From the NCBI GenBank assembly GCA_903859205.1, contig CAIOLM010000020.1:1-35355 (forward strand): 35,355 nt of DNA, given 5' to 3'. The position numbers and the translations under genes were made by a program. The notes beneath the pieces were generated by a model that ran no database searches, had not been told where the DNA came from, and was given only the letters and a program-made list of their open reading frames with translations. This document shows, one piece after another, positions 8,689-16,971 of the stretch. The DNA is from an uncultured Microbacteriaceae bacterium. GTDB lineage: Bacteria; Actinomycetota; Actinomycetes; Actinomycetales; Microbacteriaceae. The stretch's first letter is position 1. Each line of letters opens with the position of its first letter.

Positions 8689-10266
8689 ATGGCTGCCGAC
8701 AAGAGTTTCTATGTCACGACGCCCATCTTCTACGTCAACGACGTTCCTCACATCGGGCACGCGTACACGGAGGTGGCGGCGGATGTTCTCGCGCGTTGGC
8801 ACCGTCAGGCCGGCGACGACACTTGGCTCCTGACCGGAACCGACGAGCACGGCCAAAAGATTCTGCGCACGGCAACGGCAAATGGTGCTACTCCGCAGGA
8901 GTGGGCAGACCGTTTGGTCGAGTCGGCCTGGAAGCCGCTTCTCGACACCATCACGATCGCCAACGATGATTTCATTCGCACCACCGAGCCTCGCCACGAG
9001 GTCAACGTTCAAAAGTTCTTGACCACGCTCTATGACGCCGGCTTTATTTACACCGGTGAATACGAGGGCGCCTACTGCGTGGGCTGCGAGGAGTACAAGC
9101 AGCCTTCTGACCTCGTAGTTGGAACCGGCGAGTACGAAGGGCAGCAGGTCTGCGCTATTCACTCCAAGCCGGTCGAATCGCTGCACGAGAAGAACTACTT
9201 CTTTCGTATGAGCGACTTCGAGCAGCGCTTGCTCGACCTCTACGAGGCGCGACCCGACTTTGTTCAGCCGGAGTCGGCGCGCAACGAGGTTATCCAGTTC
9301 GTTAAGCAGGGTCTGGCCGACCTGTCGATTTCGCGTTCGACGTTCGACTGGGGCATCAAGCTTCCGTGGGACGAAACCCACGTTGTCTACGTCTGGTTCG
9401 ACGCCCTTCTGAACTACATCACCGCAACCGGGTACGGCCAAGACGAGGCAAACTTCGCTCGACGCTGGCCGGCTACCCACATCGTGGGCAAAGACATCCT
9501 GCGTTTCCACGCGGTGATCTGGCCCGCCATGCTCATGGCCGCTGGCATTGACGTGCCCAAGCAGGTTTACGGTCACGGCTGGCTGCTCGTCGGCGGTGAA
9601 AAGATGTCCAAGTCGAAGCTGACGGGTATTGCCCCGAGCGACATCACCGACACGTTTGGCTCTGATGCCTTCCGCTACTACTTCATGAGCGCGATAACCT
9701 TTGGTCAAGACGGCTCGTTCAGCTGGGAAGACCTCTCGGCTCGCTATCACGCGGAACTTGCTAACGGATTCGGCAACCTCGCCTCGCGTGCGCTGGCTAT
9801 GGTCGGCAAATACTTCGACGGTGCCGTTCCCGCACCCGGCGACTACGCCCCAGCAGACAAGGCAATCATCGACGTCGTGGCTGCTGCCGCTGTTGAGGCC
9901 GACGCCGCGATCGAAACGCTTGCGATTCACGATGCGATTTCCTCCATTTGGACAATCGTGGATGCCCTCAACGGCTACATCACCGAGCAAGAGCCATGGG
10001 CTCTGGCCAAAGACCCGGCAAATGCGCCTCGTCTGGCAACGGTGCTCTACACGGTCACCGAGGGCCTGCGCGCTCTGGCAGTTTTGCTCTCCCCGGTTAT
10101 GCCTCTTTCGACCCAGAAGCTCTGGAATGCGCTGGGCGTCGAGGCTTCCCTCGGAGCGCTCGCCGCGCAGCCGGTGCGCAACGCTGGCACCTGGGGTCAG
10201 CTCGTTCCGGGAACCGCGCTCGGGACTCTCGAGCCGCTCTTCCCGCGCATTGAGACCGCCGAGTAG
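8689..10266 (+). CDS. metG: Methionyl-tRNA synthetase
   Basis: A 525-residue class I aminoacyl-tRNA synthetase that charges tRNA-Met. The HIGH motif is in VPHIGHAYTE near residue 22 and KMSKS is at 305-309. A zinc knuckle is complete: C130-x2-C133 and C155-x2-H158, as in the Thermus-type enzyme. There is no C-terminal tRNA-binding (Arc1p-like) domain, which is usual for the short form. TAAACT (8676-8681) lies 7 nt before the ATG, so a leaderless transcript in addition to read-through from rsmI is possible. Confidence 0.97.
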   Translation: MAADKSFYVTTPIFYVNDVPHIGHAYTEVAADVLARWHRQAGDDTWLLTGTDEHGQKILRTATANGATPQEWADRLVESAWKPLLDTITIANDDFIRTTEPRHEVNVQKFLTTLYDAGFIYTGEYEGAYCVGCEEYKQPSDLVVGTGEYEGQQVCAIHSKPVESLHEKNYFFRMSDFEQRLLDLYEARPDFVQPESARNEVIQFVKQGLADLSISRSTFDWGIKLPWDETHVVYVWFDALLNYITATGYGQDEANFARRWPATHIVGKDILRFHAVIWPAMLMAAGIDVPKQVYGHGWLLVGGEKMSKSKLTGIAPSDITDTFGSDAFRYYFMSAITFGQDGSFSWEDLSARYHAELANGFGNLASRALAMVGKYFDGAVPAPGDYAPADKAIIDVVAAAAVEADAAIETLAIHDAISSIWTIVDALNGYITEQEPWALAKDPANAPRLATVLYTVTEGLRALAVLLSPVMPLSTQKLWNALGVEASLGALAAQPVRNAGTWGQLVPGTALGTLEPLFPRIETAE

Positions 10267-10283
10267 TCGCTCGGAGCTCATCT

Positions 10284-11195
10284 ATGTCTGATTCGGCATA
10301 CATCCGAAAGCGCAACGACCGCGACTCTCGCAAAGACCTGTCACACCCGCCACTGCCAGAGCCGCTTCCGGTTGCGGTGTACGACAATCACACACACCTC
10401 GAAATAGCCGACGGCGACGAGCCCATCGACTACCGCGAGCAGCTCGAGCGCGCAGCCGAGGTGGGCATTGTCGGTGTCGTTCAGGTAGGCACCGATCTGG
10501 CGACCTCGAAGTGGTCGGCCGAGATTGCAGCCACCGAGCCACGAATTCTGGCCGCCGTCGCTCTGCATCCCAACGATGCTCCCGAGGTTGCTGCCCGTGG
10601 CGAACTGCACGAGCAGCTTGCCCAGATCGACGAGCTCGCAAGCTGGCCGCGCACGCGTGCGGTGGGCGAAACGGGGCTCGATTTCTTCCGAACCGGCGAA
10701 GACGGTCGGGCTGCGCAGTTTGAGTCGTTCGAGGCACACATCGAGATTGCAAAGAAACACGGAATAGCCCTGCAGATCCACGACCGGGATGCGCACGATG
10801 AGGTCATCGAGACCCTTTTGCGCGTTGGGGCTCCAGCCAAAACGGTGTTTCACTGTTTCTCGGGGGACGTCGACATGGCAAAGATTGCTGTCGAGAATGG
10901 TTGGTACCTTTCGTTCTCGGGCACCTTCACCTTCAAAAAGAACGACCACCTTCGTGAGGCGCTGGCGTACATTCCGCGCGAACTCGTGCTGGTTGAAACG
11001 GATGCACCCTTCCTAACTCCCATGCCATACCGTGGCCGGCCCAATGCCTCGTACCTGACTCCGCACACCGTTCGCGCGATGGCCGAGTATCTCGAGACTG
11101 ACCTCGGTGACCTGTGTGCCGAGATTTCATTCAACACAGAATCCGTCTATGGCTCATGGACCGACGGACTCGTAACCGATTCGGCGGAGTTCTAA
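10284..11195 (+). CDS. tatD: TatD-family metal-dependent DNase/hydrolase
   Basis: A 303-residue TIM-barrel metal hydrolase of the TatD/YcfH family; relatives act as 3'-5' exonucleases or in D-aminoacyl-tRNA hydrolysis. The metal ligands are recognisable: H36-x-H38 (DNHTHLE), the glutamate in VGETGLDFF, the histidines in LQIHDRDAHDE and FHCFSGD, and the aspartate in LVETDAPFL. The N-terminus has ~30 extra charged residues before the barrel. GGAG precedes the ATG at a suitable distance. The stop overlaps the rsmA start by one base (TAATG). In many actinobacteria an rpf gene sits between tatD and rsmA; here there is none. Confidence 0.92.
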   Translation: MSDSAYIRKRNDRDSRKDLSHPPLPEPLPVAVYDNHTHLEIADGDEPIDYREQLERAAEVGIVGVVQVGTDLATSKWSAEIAATEPRILAAVALHPNDAPEVAARGELHEQLAQIDELASWPRTRAVGETGLDFFRTGEDGRAAQFESFEAHIEIAKKHGIALQIHDRDAHDEVIETLLRVGAPAKTVFHCFSGDVDMAKIAVENGWYLSFSGTFTFKKNDHLREALAYIPRELVLVETDAPFLTPMPYRGRPNASYLTPHTVRAMAEYLETDLGDLCAEISFNTESVYGSWTDGLVTDSAEF

Positions 11196-12070
11196 TGTCT
11201 GAAGTTCTTCTGCTCGGTGCGGCCGACGTGCGGTCTCTCGCCGCCCGCCTCGATGTGACGCCCACCAAGAAGCTCGGCCAAAACTTTGTCATCGACGCTA
11301 ACACCGTGCGCAAGATTGTTGCCACTGCAGGGGTGCAGGACGGCGAGACCGTTCTCGAGGTTGGCCCTGGCCTTGGCTCGCTCACCTTGGGCCTGGCTGA
11401 GGCCGGCGCTGACATCGTTGCTATTGAGCTTGATAAGCGCCTTGCCGCTGAGCTGCCAACGACCATGGCGGGTCGAGCCCGTGGCAAGAAAATCACGGTC
11501 ATTCAAGGCGACGCCATGGTTGTCACCGATATTCCCGGTGACCCCGTTCGCCTTGTTGCAAATCTGCCCTACAACGTTTCTGTCCCGGTCTTGCTGCATC
11601 TGCTCAAGTACGTTGATTCCCTGCAGTCAGGTGTGGTCATGGTTCAGGCCGAGGTGGGACACCGCTTGGTCGCCGCTCCTGGCTCGAAGGTCTACGGCTC
11701 CCCGAGCGTCAAGGCTGCCTGGTACGGCCAGTGGAAACAGGTCGGCACTGTCAGCCGCCAGGTCTTCTGGCCGGTGCCCAACGTTGATTCGATTCTCATC
11801 GGATTCGAGCGCTGGCCCGCCGACATGGGTCGAGCGGCACGAACGCACGAGAGTGAAGAGCTGCGCATCCGCGTCTTTGAAATTGTTGACCGCGCCTTTG
11901 GGCAGCGTCGAAAAATGCTGCGTCAGGCTCTGGCCATCGTGTTTGGTAATCCCGAATTGGCGACGAGGGCCCTCGAAGCGGCAGGCGTTGACCCCACACT
12001 TCGCGGTGAACAGCTCACCATCGACGACTACATTCGCATCGCGTCAATTGACCCCTCCAGCCTCGGCTAG
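11195..12070 (+). CDS. rsmA: 16S rRNA dimethyladenosine transferase (KsgA)
   Basis: A 291-residue SAM-dependent enzyme that dimethylates A1518 and A1519 of 16S rRNA. Motifs in order are KKLGQNFVID near the N-terminus, the SAM loop LEVGPGLGSLT and the catalytic NLPYNVSVP. The C-terminal part has the expected RRKMLRQAL helix. The start is the ATG at 11195 that overlaps the tatD TAA and has GGCGGAG upstream. A longer open frame upstream is just tatD read in another frame. rsmA-ispE order is conserved across many bacteria. Confidence 0.96.
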   Translation: MSEVLLLGAADVRSLAARLDVTPTKKLGQNFVIDANTVRKIVATAGVQDGETVLEVGPGLGSLTLGLAEAGADIVAIELDKRLAAELPTTMAGRARGKKITVIQGDAMVVTDIPGDPVRLVANLPYNVSVPVLLHLLKYVDSLQSGVVMVQAEVGHRLVAAPGSKVYGSPSVKAAWYGQWKQVGTVSRQVFWPVPNVDSILIGFERWPADMGRAARTHESEELRIRVFEIVDRAFGQRRKMLRQALAIVFGNPELATRALEAAGVDPTLRGEQLTIDDYIRIASIDPSSLG

Positions 12071-12079
12071 ATTTGACGC

Positions 12080-13015
12080 ATGGCGCCCGAAGTTGTTCGC
12101 GAAGTAGCCCACGCCAGGGCCCCCGGCAAGATCAATGTGAGTCTGCAGGTCGGTTCGGTCATGGACGACGGCTACCACGATGTCGCCATTGCCTATCAGG
12201 CTGTTTCCCTTTACGAGGATGTGCGTGCCTGGCACGCTGACGACTTTTCGGTGACCTTCACTGGCTCGGTCGACACCGACATGGTTCCGGTTGATGCCAC
12301 GAACCTCGCGATCAAGGCGGCTCGCCTCTTGGCTCGTCACGCCAAGTACCGCGGGGGAGTGCGCCTCGAGGTCGAGAAGCATGTGCCCGTTGCCGGCGGC
12401 ATGGGTGGCGGGTCGGCAGACGCTGCCGCAACCCTGATTGCATGTGATGCCCTCTGGGGAACAAACGTGAGCCGCGACGACATGCTCGAGCTGGCTCGCC
12501 AGCTTGGCGCCGACGTACCTTTCGCGCTTACGGGCGGAACCGCCATTGGAACCGGTCGCGGCGACCAGCTCAGCCCGGCATTGGCCAAGGGGTCGTTCGA
12601 CTGGGTGCTCGTGCCCTCGGAGTTCGGCCTCAGCACCCCGGCCGTGTATGCCGAGCTCGACGTTCATCGCGCCAAGCATGTTCGCGATATTGCCCCCGCT
12701 CCGGTCGCTCCCGAGGTCAGCACTGAGGTTCTTCACGCTCTGCGCGCCGGCAACCCAGCCATGCTGGCCGAGGTCATGACCAACGATCTTCAGGTCGCCG
12801 CGCTTCACCTCGAGCCGAGCCTGATCAACATTCTCGAACTCGGTGAAGAGTCGGGTGCTCTCGCCGGAATCGTCTCGGGCTCAGGGCCGACGCTCGCGTT
12901 CTTGGCCTCCGACGCTGAATCTGCTTCCAACCTCATCGACGCGCTCACTCTTGCCGGCCACGAGGCAATCCACGTGACCGGCCCCGTGCACGGCGCGCGT
13001 TTGCTCAACGACTAA
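12080..13015 (+). CDS. ispE: 4-diphosphocytidyl-2-C-methyl-D-erythritol kinase
   Basis: A 311-residue GHMP kinase that phosphorylates CDP-methylerythritol in the non-mevalonate isoprenoid pathway. Visible motifs are [14 protein letters not shown] at the N-terminus, the ATP-binding [14 protein letters not shown] starting at residue 103, and [13 protein letters not shown] near the C-terminus. TAGATT (12068-12073, overlapping the rsmA stop) lies 6 nt before the ATG and there is no Shine-Dalgarno, so an internal leaderless promoter is possible. The stop overlaps the next start as TAATG. Confidence 0.95.
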   Translation: MAPEVVREVAHARAPGKINVSLQVGSVMDDGYHDVAIAYQAVSLYEDVRAWHADDFSVTFTGSVDTDMVPVDATNLAIKAARLLARHAKYRGGVRLEVEKHVPVAGGMGGGSADAAATLIACDALWGTNVSRDDMLELARQLGADVPFALTGGTAIGTGRGDQLSPALAKGSFDWVLVPSEFGLSTPAVYAELDVHRAKHVRDIAPAPVAPEVSTEVLHALRAGNPAMLAEVMTNDLQVAALHLEPSLINILELGEESGALAGIVSGSGPTLAFLASDAESASNLIDALTLAGHEAIHVTGPVHGARLLND

Positions 13016-14847
13016 TGGCGCACCTTCTCGGCGCGCAGAACCTCCACCTCGAGTTCCCGACTCGGGTTGTCTTCGACTCGGTAACGATCGGCATCGATGA
13101 GGGCGACCGCATCGGTGTCGTCGGTCGTAACGGTGACGGAAAATCGACCCTTCTCTCGCTGCTGCAGGGGCGGCTCGAGCCCGATGGTGGTTCAGTCACG
13201 CGTCGCGGGGGCATCCGCATCGGCATGCTCGATCAGGCAGATCAGTTGCCGCTCGACCAGCGGGTGTGTGACGCCATCGTGGGTGATACTCCCGAGTATG
13301 AGTGGGCGGGCAAGCCGCTCATTCGCGACGTGCTCGCAGGCCTTGTGGCTGACATCCCATGGGACGCCGTCATCGGTGACCTTTCGGGCGGACAGCAGCG
13401 TCGCGTTGCGCTGGCCGCACTGCTCGCCGGCGACTGGGATGTTTTGTTCTTGGATGAGCCGACGAACCACCTCGATGTCGAGGGCATCTCGTGGCTCGCC
13501 GCCCACCTCAAGACTCGCTGGACGACCGGCAGTGGCGCACTCGTTGTGGTCACACACGACCGCTGGTTCCTCGATGAGGTCTCGTTGCAGACCTGGGAGG
13601 TGCACGACCGCATCGTCGAGCCATTCGAGGGTGGTTACGCCGCTTACATTTTGCAGCGCGTGGAACGCGACCGTCAGGCATCGGTTGTCGAAGGTAAGCG
13701 CCAGAATCTCATGCGCAAGGAACTCGCTTGGCTGCGTCGAGGCGCGCCGGCGCGCACATCCAAGCCGAAGTTCCGTATCGACGCCGCCAACGAGCTCATC
13801 GAGAACGAGCCACCACCGCGTGACACCGTCTCGCTTGCCTCAATGGCGATGCAGCGATTGGGCAAAGACGTCGTTGACCTTGAGGGGGTCTCGGTCTCGT
13901 ATGGCGACAAGCAGGTTTTGCGAGATGTGACGTGGCGCATCGCTCCCGGCGAACGAACCGGAATTTTGGGGGTGAACGGCGCCGGCAAGAGCACGCTTCT
14001 TTCTCTGGTTTCGGGCACTGTCCTGCCCACAGGCGGGCGCATCAAGCGCGGCAAGACGGTCAAGATTGCCGTGCTGACCCAGCAGCTCGACGAGCTCAAG
14101 GATGTTCAAGAGGACCGGGTGAGTGCGGTCGTCGCCACCAAGCGCAGCACGTATCTTGCCGACGGTAAAGAGATGACCCCTGGCCAGCTGCTCGAGCGGC
14201 TGGGCTTCAGCAGCGCGCAGCTTTCGACCCCGGTGAAAGACCTGAGCGGTGGCCAAAAACGCCGCCTGCAGCTGCTGCTCATCCTGCTGGATGAACCCAA
14301 TGTGCTGATTCTGGATGAGCCAACCAACGACCTCGACACCGACATGCTCGTGGCCATGGAAGACCTTTTGGATGCCTGGCCAGGTACCCTGCTGGTCATC
14401 TCTCACGACCGGTACCTGCTCGAGCGCATCACCGACCAGCAGTACGCCGTGCTCGATGGCCACCTGCGGCACCTGCCCGGAGGAGTCGACCAGTACCTGC
14501 AGCTTCGAGCGGGGCAGCTCTCGCGGCCTGAGCCCGCCAAGGTGATTGAGCGTGTCGAAATCACGCCGACCGGACCGGTGGCTTCGACGAGCTCAACCAC
14601 CTCTGCCTCAAAGCCGAAACTCGGAGGCGCTGACCTGCGTAACGCAGAAAAAGAGCTTGGCGCCATCGATCGCAAGTTGGCAAAGTTGCAGGGCGAAGAA
14701 GCGGGCATTCACGAGCGTCTCGCCGCACACGATCAGAGCGACTACGAGGGTTTGACCGCGCTGAGTACCGAGCTGCGCGCACTCGAGCAGCAGGTGGCTG
14801 ATCTTGAAACGCGCTGGCTCGAAGTCACCGCGTTGATTGAGGGCTAG
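13015..14847 (+). CDS. ABC-F family ATPase (Uup-like) with C-terminal coiled coil
   Basis: A 610-residue soluble protein with two ABC domains and no membrane segments, typical of ABC-F translation factors that act at the ribosomal E site. Domain 1 has GRNGDGKST at 37-45, LSGGQQRR and FLDEPTNHLD. Domain 2 has GVNGAGKST from 319, LSGGQKRR and ILDEPTNDLD. The last ~75 residues are a Glu/Lys/Leu coiled coil as in Uup. The linker at residues ~510-529 (VIERVEITPT, then GPVASTSSTTS) is encoded by an inverted pair of the dispersed hairpin units seen elsewhere in the window. Whether it gives antibiotic resistance cannot be told. Confidence 0.93.
   Translation: MAHLLGAQNLHLEFPTRVVFDSVTIGIDEGDRIGVVGRNGDGKSTLLSLLQGRLEPDGGSVTRRGGIRIGMLDQADQLPLDQRVCDAIVGDTPEYEWAGKPLIRDVLAGLVADIPWDAVIGDLSGGQQRRVALAALLAGDWDVLFLDEPTNHLDVEGISWLAAHLKTRWTTGSGALVVVTHDRWFLDEVSLQTWEVHDRIVEPFEGGYAAYILQRVERDRQASVVEGKRQNLMRKELAWLRRGAPARTSKPKFRIDAANELIENEPPPRDTVSLASMAMQRLGKDVVDLEGVSVSYGDKQVLRDVTWRIAPGERTGILGVNGAGKSTLLSLVSGTVLPTGGRIKRGKTVKIAVLTQQLDELKDVQEDRVSAVVATKRSTYLADGKEMTPGQLLERLGFSSAQLSTPVKDLSGGQKRRLQLLLILLDEPNVLILDEPTNDLDTDMLVAMEDLLDAWPGTLLVISHDRYLLERITDQQYAVLDGHLRHLPGGVDQYLQLRAGQLSRPEPAKVIERVEITPTGPVASTSSTTSASKPKLGGADLRNAEKELGAIDRKLAKLQGEEAGIHERLAAHDQSDYEGLTALSTELRALEQQVADLETRWLEVTALIEG
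14542..14600. repeat. Inverted pair of dispersed hairpin units inside the ABC-F gene
   Basis: Left unit 14542-14564 and right unit 14578-14600 (23 nt each) are inverted copies with 18 of 23 positions matching, separated by 13 nt. Each unit can fold by itself (GTGATT with AATCAC; GTGGCT with AACCAC). The core GAGCNYGTCGA is shared with the units at 18568 and 27991. The element is in frame and encodes a linker. Confidence 0.7.
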
Positions 14848-14907
14848 GCGCCGGCAGGCGTAGTATTCGAGCACGCTCGGTTGAGCGACAAGACGACAGA
14901 GGGGTCA

Positions 14908-15888
14908 GTGGTGGATCTTCGTTCTCCCGTTCAAGCTTTTTCGCTTGATTCTGGTGATTCCTCGTCCATCGAGCGTTGGCGCTCTGAGATGTCTCGTGCG
15001 TTTCCGCCGCTCACGATTCAGCCAGATAGGCCGTCTTCGTTCACGGCAAGCTATCGAGCCGCCGGAACGGTCGACCTTCAGGTCAGTGACATGCGGGCAA
15101 ACGCTCACACCGTCGAGCGCATGCCCGGCAAGGTGACCGAGCGCAATCTGGGTTTCTACAAGATCAGCTATCAGGTCTCTGGTACGGGCATCATGACGCA
15201 GGGCAATCGCGAGCTCGTGCTCAACCCCGGCACCATCGCCGTGTACGACACCGCGCGACCCTATGACCTGCACTTCACCGAGGATTACCGCTTCATCGTG
15301 GCGATGTTTCCCAAGTCTTCGCTTGACCTTCCTGAGGGTCTGGCCAGCGAGCTCACTGCGTATCCCGTTGATGGCACCTCGGGTACGGGCGGAATTGTGT
15401 CGTCGTACCTGCTCAGCCTCGTCGATAACCTCGACTGGTTGGCTGGTCCGACCGGTGGTCGTCTCGCACGCACCGGGCTTGACTTGCTTTCGACGCTCGT
15501 CGCCGACGAGCTTGACGCGACCGTTGGGGCAGGAACAGCAGACCGCAAATCACTCTTGGTCGAGGTCTGCTACTACATCAACGACCACCTGGGCGAGCCG
15601 ACTCTGAGCCCAGAGTCAATCGCCGCGGCTCACTTCGTCTCGACTCGCCACCTGCACAACATCTTCCGTGAGGCAGGCGTGACGGTGGCGCAGTGGATCA
15701 AGCAGCGTCGCCTGCAAGAGTGCCGCCGCGACCTGTCGGATCCGCTCATGGCAGGCATTCCTGTAGCGACGATTGCGACCAAGTGGGGCCTGGATGACCC
15801 GGGATACTTCAGTCGGATCTTCCGGGAGTCGTTCGGCGCCTCTCCGCGGCAGTGGCGCCAAGAAGCACTGCTCGGCCGCGTCGCTTAG
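14908..15888 (+). CDS. AraC-family transcriptional regulator (AraC_binding_2-type sensor domain)
   Basis: A 326-residue DNA-binding protein. The N-terminal ~200 residues resemble the cupin-like ligand domain of the NphR/FeaR group (ISYQVSGTGIMTQGNREL, then LNPGTIAVYDTARPYDL). The C-terminal ~100 residues carry two AraC helix-turn-helix motifs (ESIAAAHFVSTRHLHNIF and VATIATKWGLDDPGYFSRIF). GTG 14908 or 14911 follows GAGGGG (14899-14904); TTG 14881 is a weaker alternative. It lies directly upstream of the esterase and monooxygenase genes and is the likely activator of that pathway. The effector is unknown but could be the ketone substrate. Confidence 0.9.
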   Translation: MVDLRSPVQAFSLDSGDSSSIERWRSEMSRAFPPLTIQPDRPSSFTASYRAAGTVDLQVSDMRANAHTVERMPGKVTERNLGFYKISYQVSGTGIMTQGNRELVLNPGTIAVYDTARPYDLHFTEDYRFIVAMFPKSSLDLPEGLASELTAYPVDGTSGTGGIVSSYLLSLVDNLDWLAGPTGGRLARTGLDLLSTLVADELDATVGAGTADRKSLLVEVCYYINDHLGEPTLSPESIAAAHFVSTRHLHNIFREAGVTVAQWIKQRRLQECRRDLSDPLMAGIPVATIATKWGLDDPGYFSRIFRESFGASPRQWRQEALLGRVA

Positions 15889-16082
15889 TTGACGTCCCGA
15901 GTCGACACCCCGAGGAATAGTGCTCGACACTCGAGCTGCCAGCGCGCATCCGTGCGTGAAATTCGATTTCACCTGCGCTTGACGCCTATTGCGTATCGTG
16001 CTCGAAAGCGCAGTATGAGAGGTAGAAAGGGCGCGTAGTAGCGCCCGCACCCGAAAAAAGTTTCTGAAGGGAACAATCGACA
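15889..16082 (+). promoter_or_regulatory. Leader region of the esterase-monooxygenase operon
   Basis: This 194-bp gap should hold the promoter and AraC operator. A direct 8-mer GTGCTCGA occurs at 15920-15927 and 15998-16005, 78 bp apart, and could mark regulator half-sites, though 8 bp is short. A perfect 6-bp hairpin GGGCGC/GCGCCC (16029-16034 with 16041-16046) lies in the likely 5' UTR. GAAGGGA at 16066-16072 is the ribosome site for the ATG at 16083. I see no convincing -35/-10 pair. Confidence 0.45.
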
Positions 16083-16967
16083 ATGACGTCAGATGAACTC
16101 GCTGCCCTCAAGGGCATGCTCACGGCCAACCCGTTCGACTTCACCATTCCTGCAGCGGAGGTGCGTGCGCAGTTCAACGGCGCCGTCGCGACCTTCCCCG
16201 TGAGCGAGTCACTCAGCTTCACGCCGAAGACCATCGGTGGAATCTCGGGTCTCTGGATGGACACCCCTGGCTCGAAGAACGTCATGTTGTTCATTCACGG
16301 CGGTGCGCTTCTCGTGGGAACCGCTGAGGTTTACCGCGGTCTCACCGGCAACATTGCCGAGGCCGCTGGAGTCAACCACTTCTCGATCGACTATCGCCTT
16401 GCGCCCGAGCACGCATTCCCGGCCGCGCTTGATGACTCAGTTGCCGCTTACAAAGGACTGCTCGCCGAGGGTTACTCAGCAGAGCAAATCATCGTGGCCG
16501 GCGATTCGGCCGGTGGCGGTCTCGCGCTGAGCCTGCTGCTCTCGCTAAAGGCAGCGGGGCTGCCGCAGCCCGCCGGTACCGTGCTGCTCTCGCCGTGGGC
16601 AGACCTCACGCACTCGGGTGAGTCAATGACCACTCAAGCCGCGGCAGATGTCTCGCTGACCAAGACTGGCCTCCAGTCGGGTGCCGACCAGTACCTCGCT
16701 GGCCACTCGGCCACCGACCCGCTCGTCTCGCCTGTCTTCGGTGACCTAGCAGGTATCTCGCCTCTGCTCATCGAGGTCGGAACCACTGAGATTCTGCACT
16801 CCGACTCCACGCGCATCCGCGACGCTGCTAAGGCAGCCGGTGTCGAGGTTACCTTCCACGAGTGGACCGATATGCCTCACGACTGGTCACTGTTCTCGTT
16901 CATGCTGAGCGAGGGTCGCGACATGATCGACGAGGTCGGCGCATGGATCAAGAAGAAGGTTTCCTAG
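16083..16967 (+). CDS. Alpha/beta hydrolase, hormone-sensitive-lipase type esterase
   Basis: A 294-residue hydrolase of the HSL/alpha-beta hydrolase 3 family that cleaves short-chain esters. The oxyanion motif is HGGA from H72 (canonical HGGG), the nucleophile is S142 in AGDSAGGG, and the catalytic histidine is in MPHDWSLF near the C-terminus. DYRLAPEHAFPAALDD is a family hallmark. The start has GAAGGGA 10 nt upstream. It ends 4 nt before the monooxygenase start. A natural job would be hydrolysis of the ester or lactone made by the Baeyer-Villiger-type enzyme; this is inferred from context. Confidence 0.92.
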   Translation: MTSDELAALKGMLTANPFDFTIPAAEVRAQFNGAVATFPVSESLSFTPKTIGGISGLWMDTPGSKNVMLFIHGGALLVGTAEVYRGLTGNIAEAAGVNHFSIDYRLAPEHAFPAALDDSVAAYKGLLAEGYSAEQIIVAGDSAGGGLALSLLLSLKAAGLPQPAGTVLLSPWADLTHSGESMTTQAAADVSLTKTGLQSGADQYLAGHSATDPLVSPVFGDLAGISPLLIEVGTTEILHSDSTRIRDAAKAAGVEVTFHEWTDMPHDWSLFSFMLSEGRDMIDEVGAWIKKKVS

Positions 16968-16971
16968 GGCC

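Noticed and set aside
8680-10281. Long open frame on the minus strand opposite metG (over 500 codons)
   Set aside because: It mirrors metG codon structure, has no family motifs and no plausible start signal; metG has all its catalytic motifs. Similar mirror frames opposite the monooxygenase (17431-18474) and glmU were rejected on the same grounds.
10628-10642. Further copies of the hairpin core in coding DNA (for example ATCGACGAGCTC in tatD and prfB)
   Set aside because: These encode common Ile-Asp-Glu-Leu codons and lack the self-complementary rim, so they are explained by codon use.
16029-16046. Riboswitch in the esterase leader
   Set aside because: Only a single 6-bp hairpin is visible; no conserved aptamer core is recognisable.
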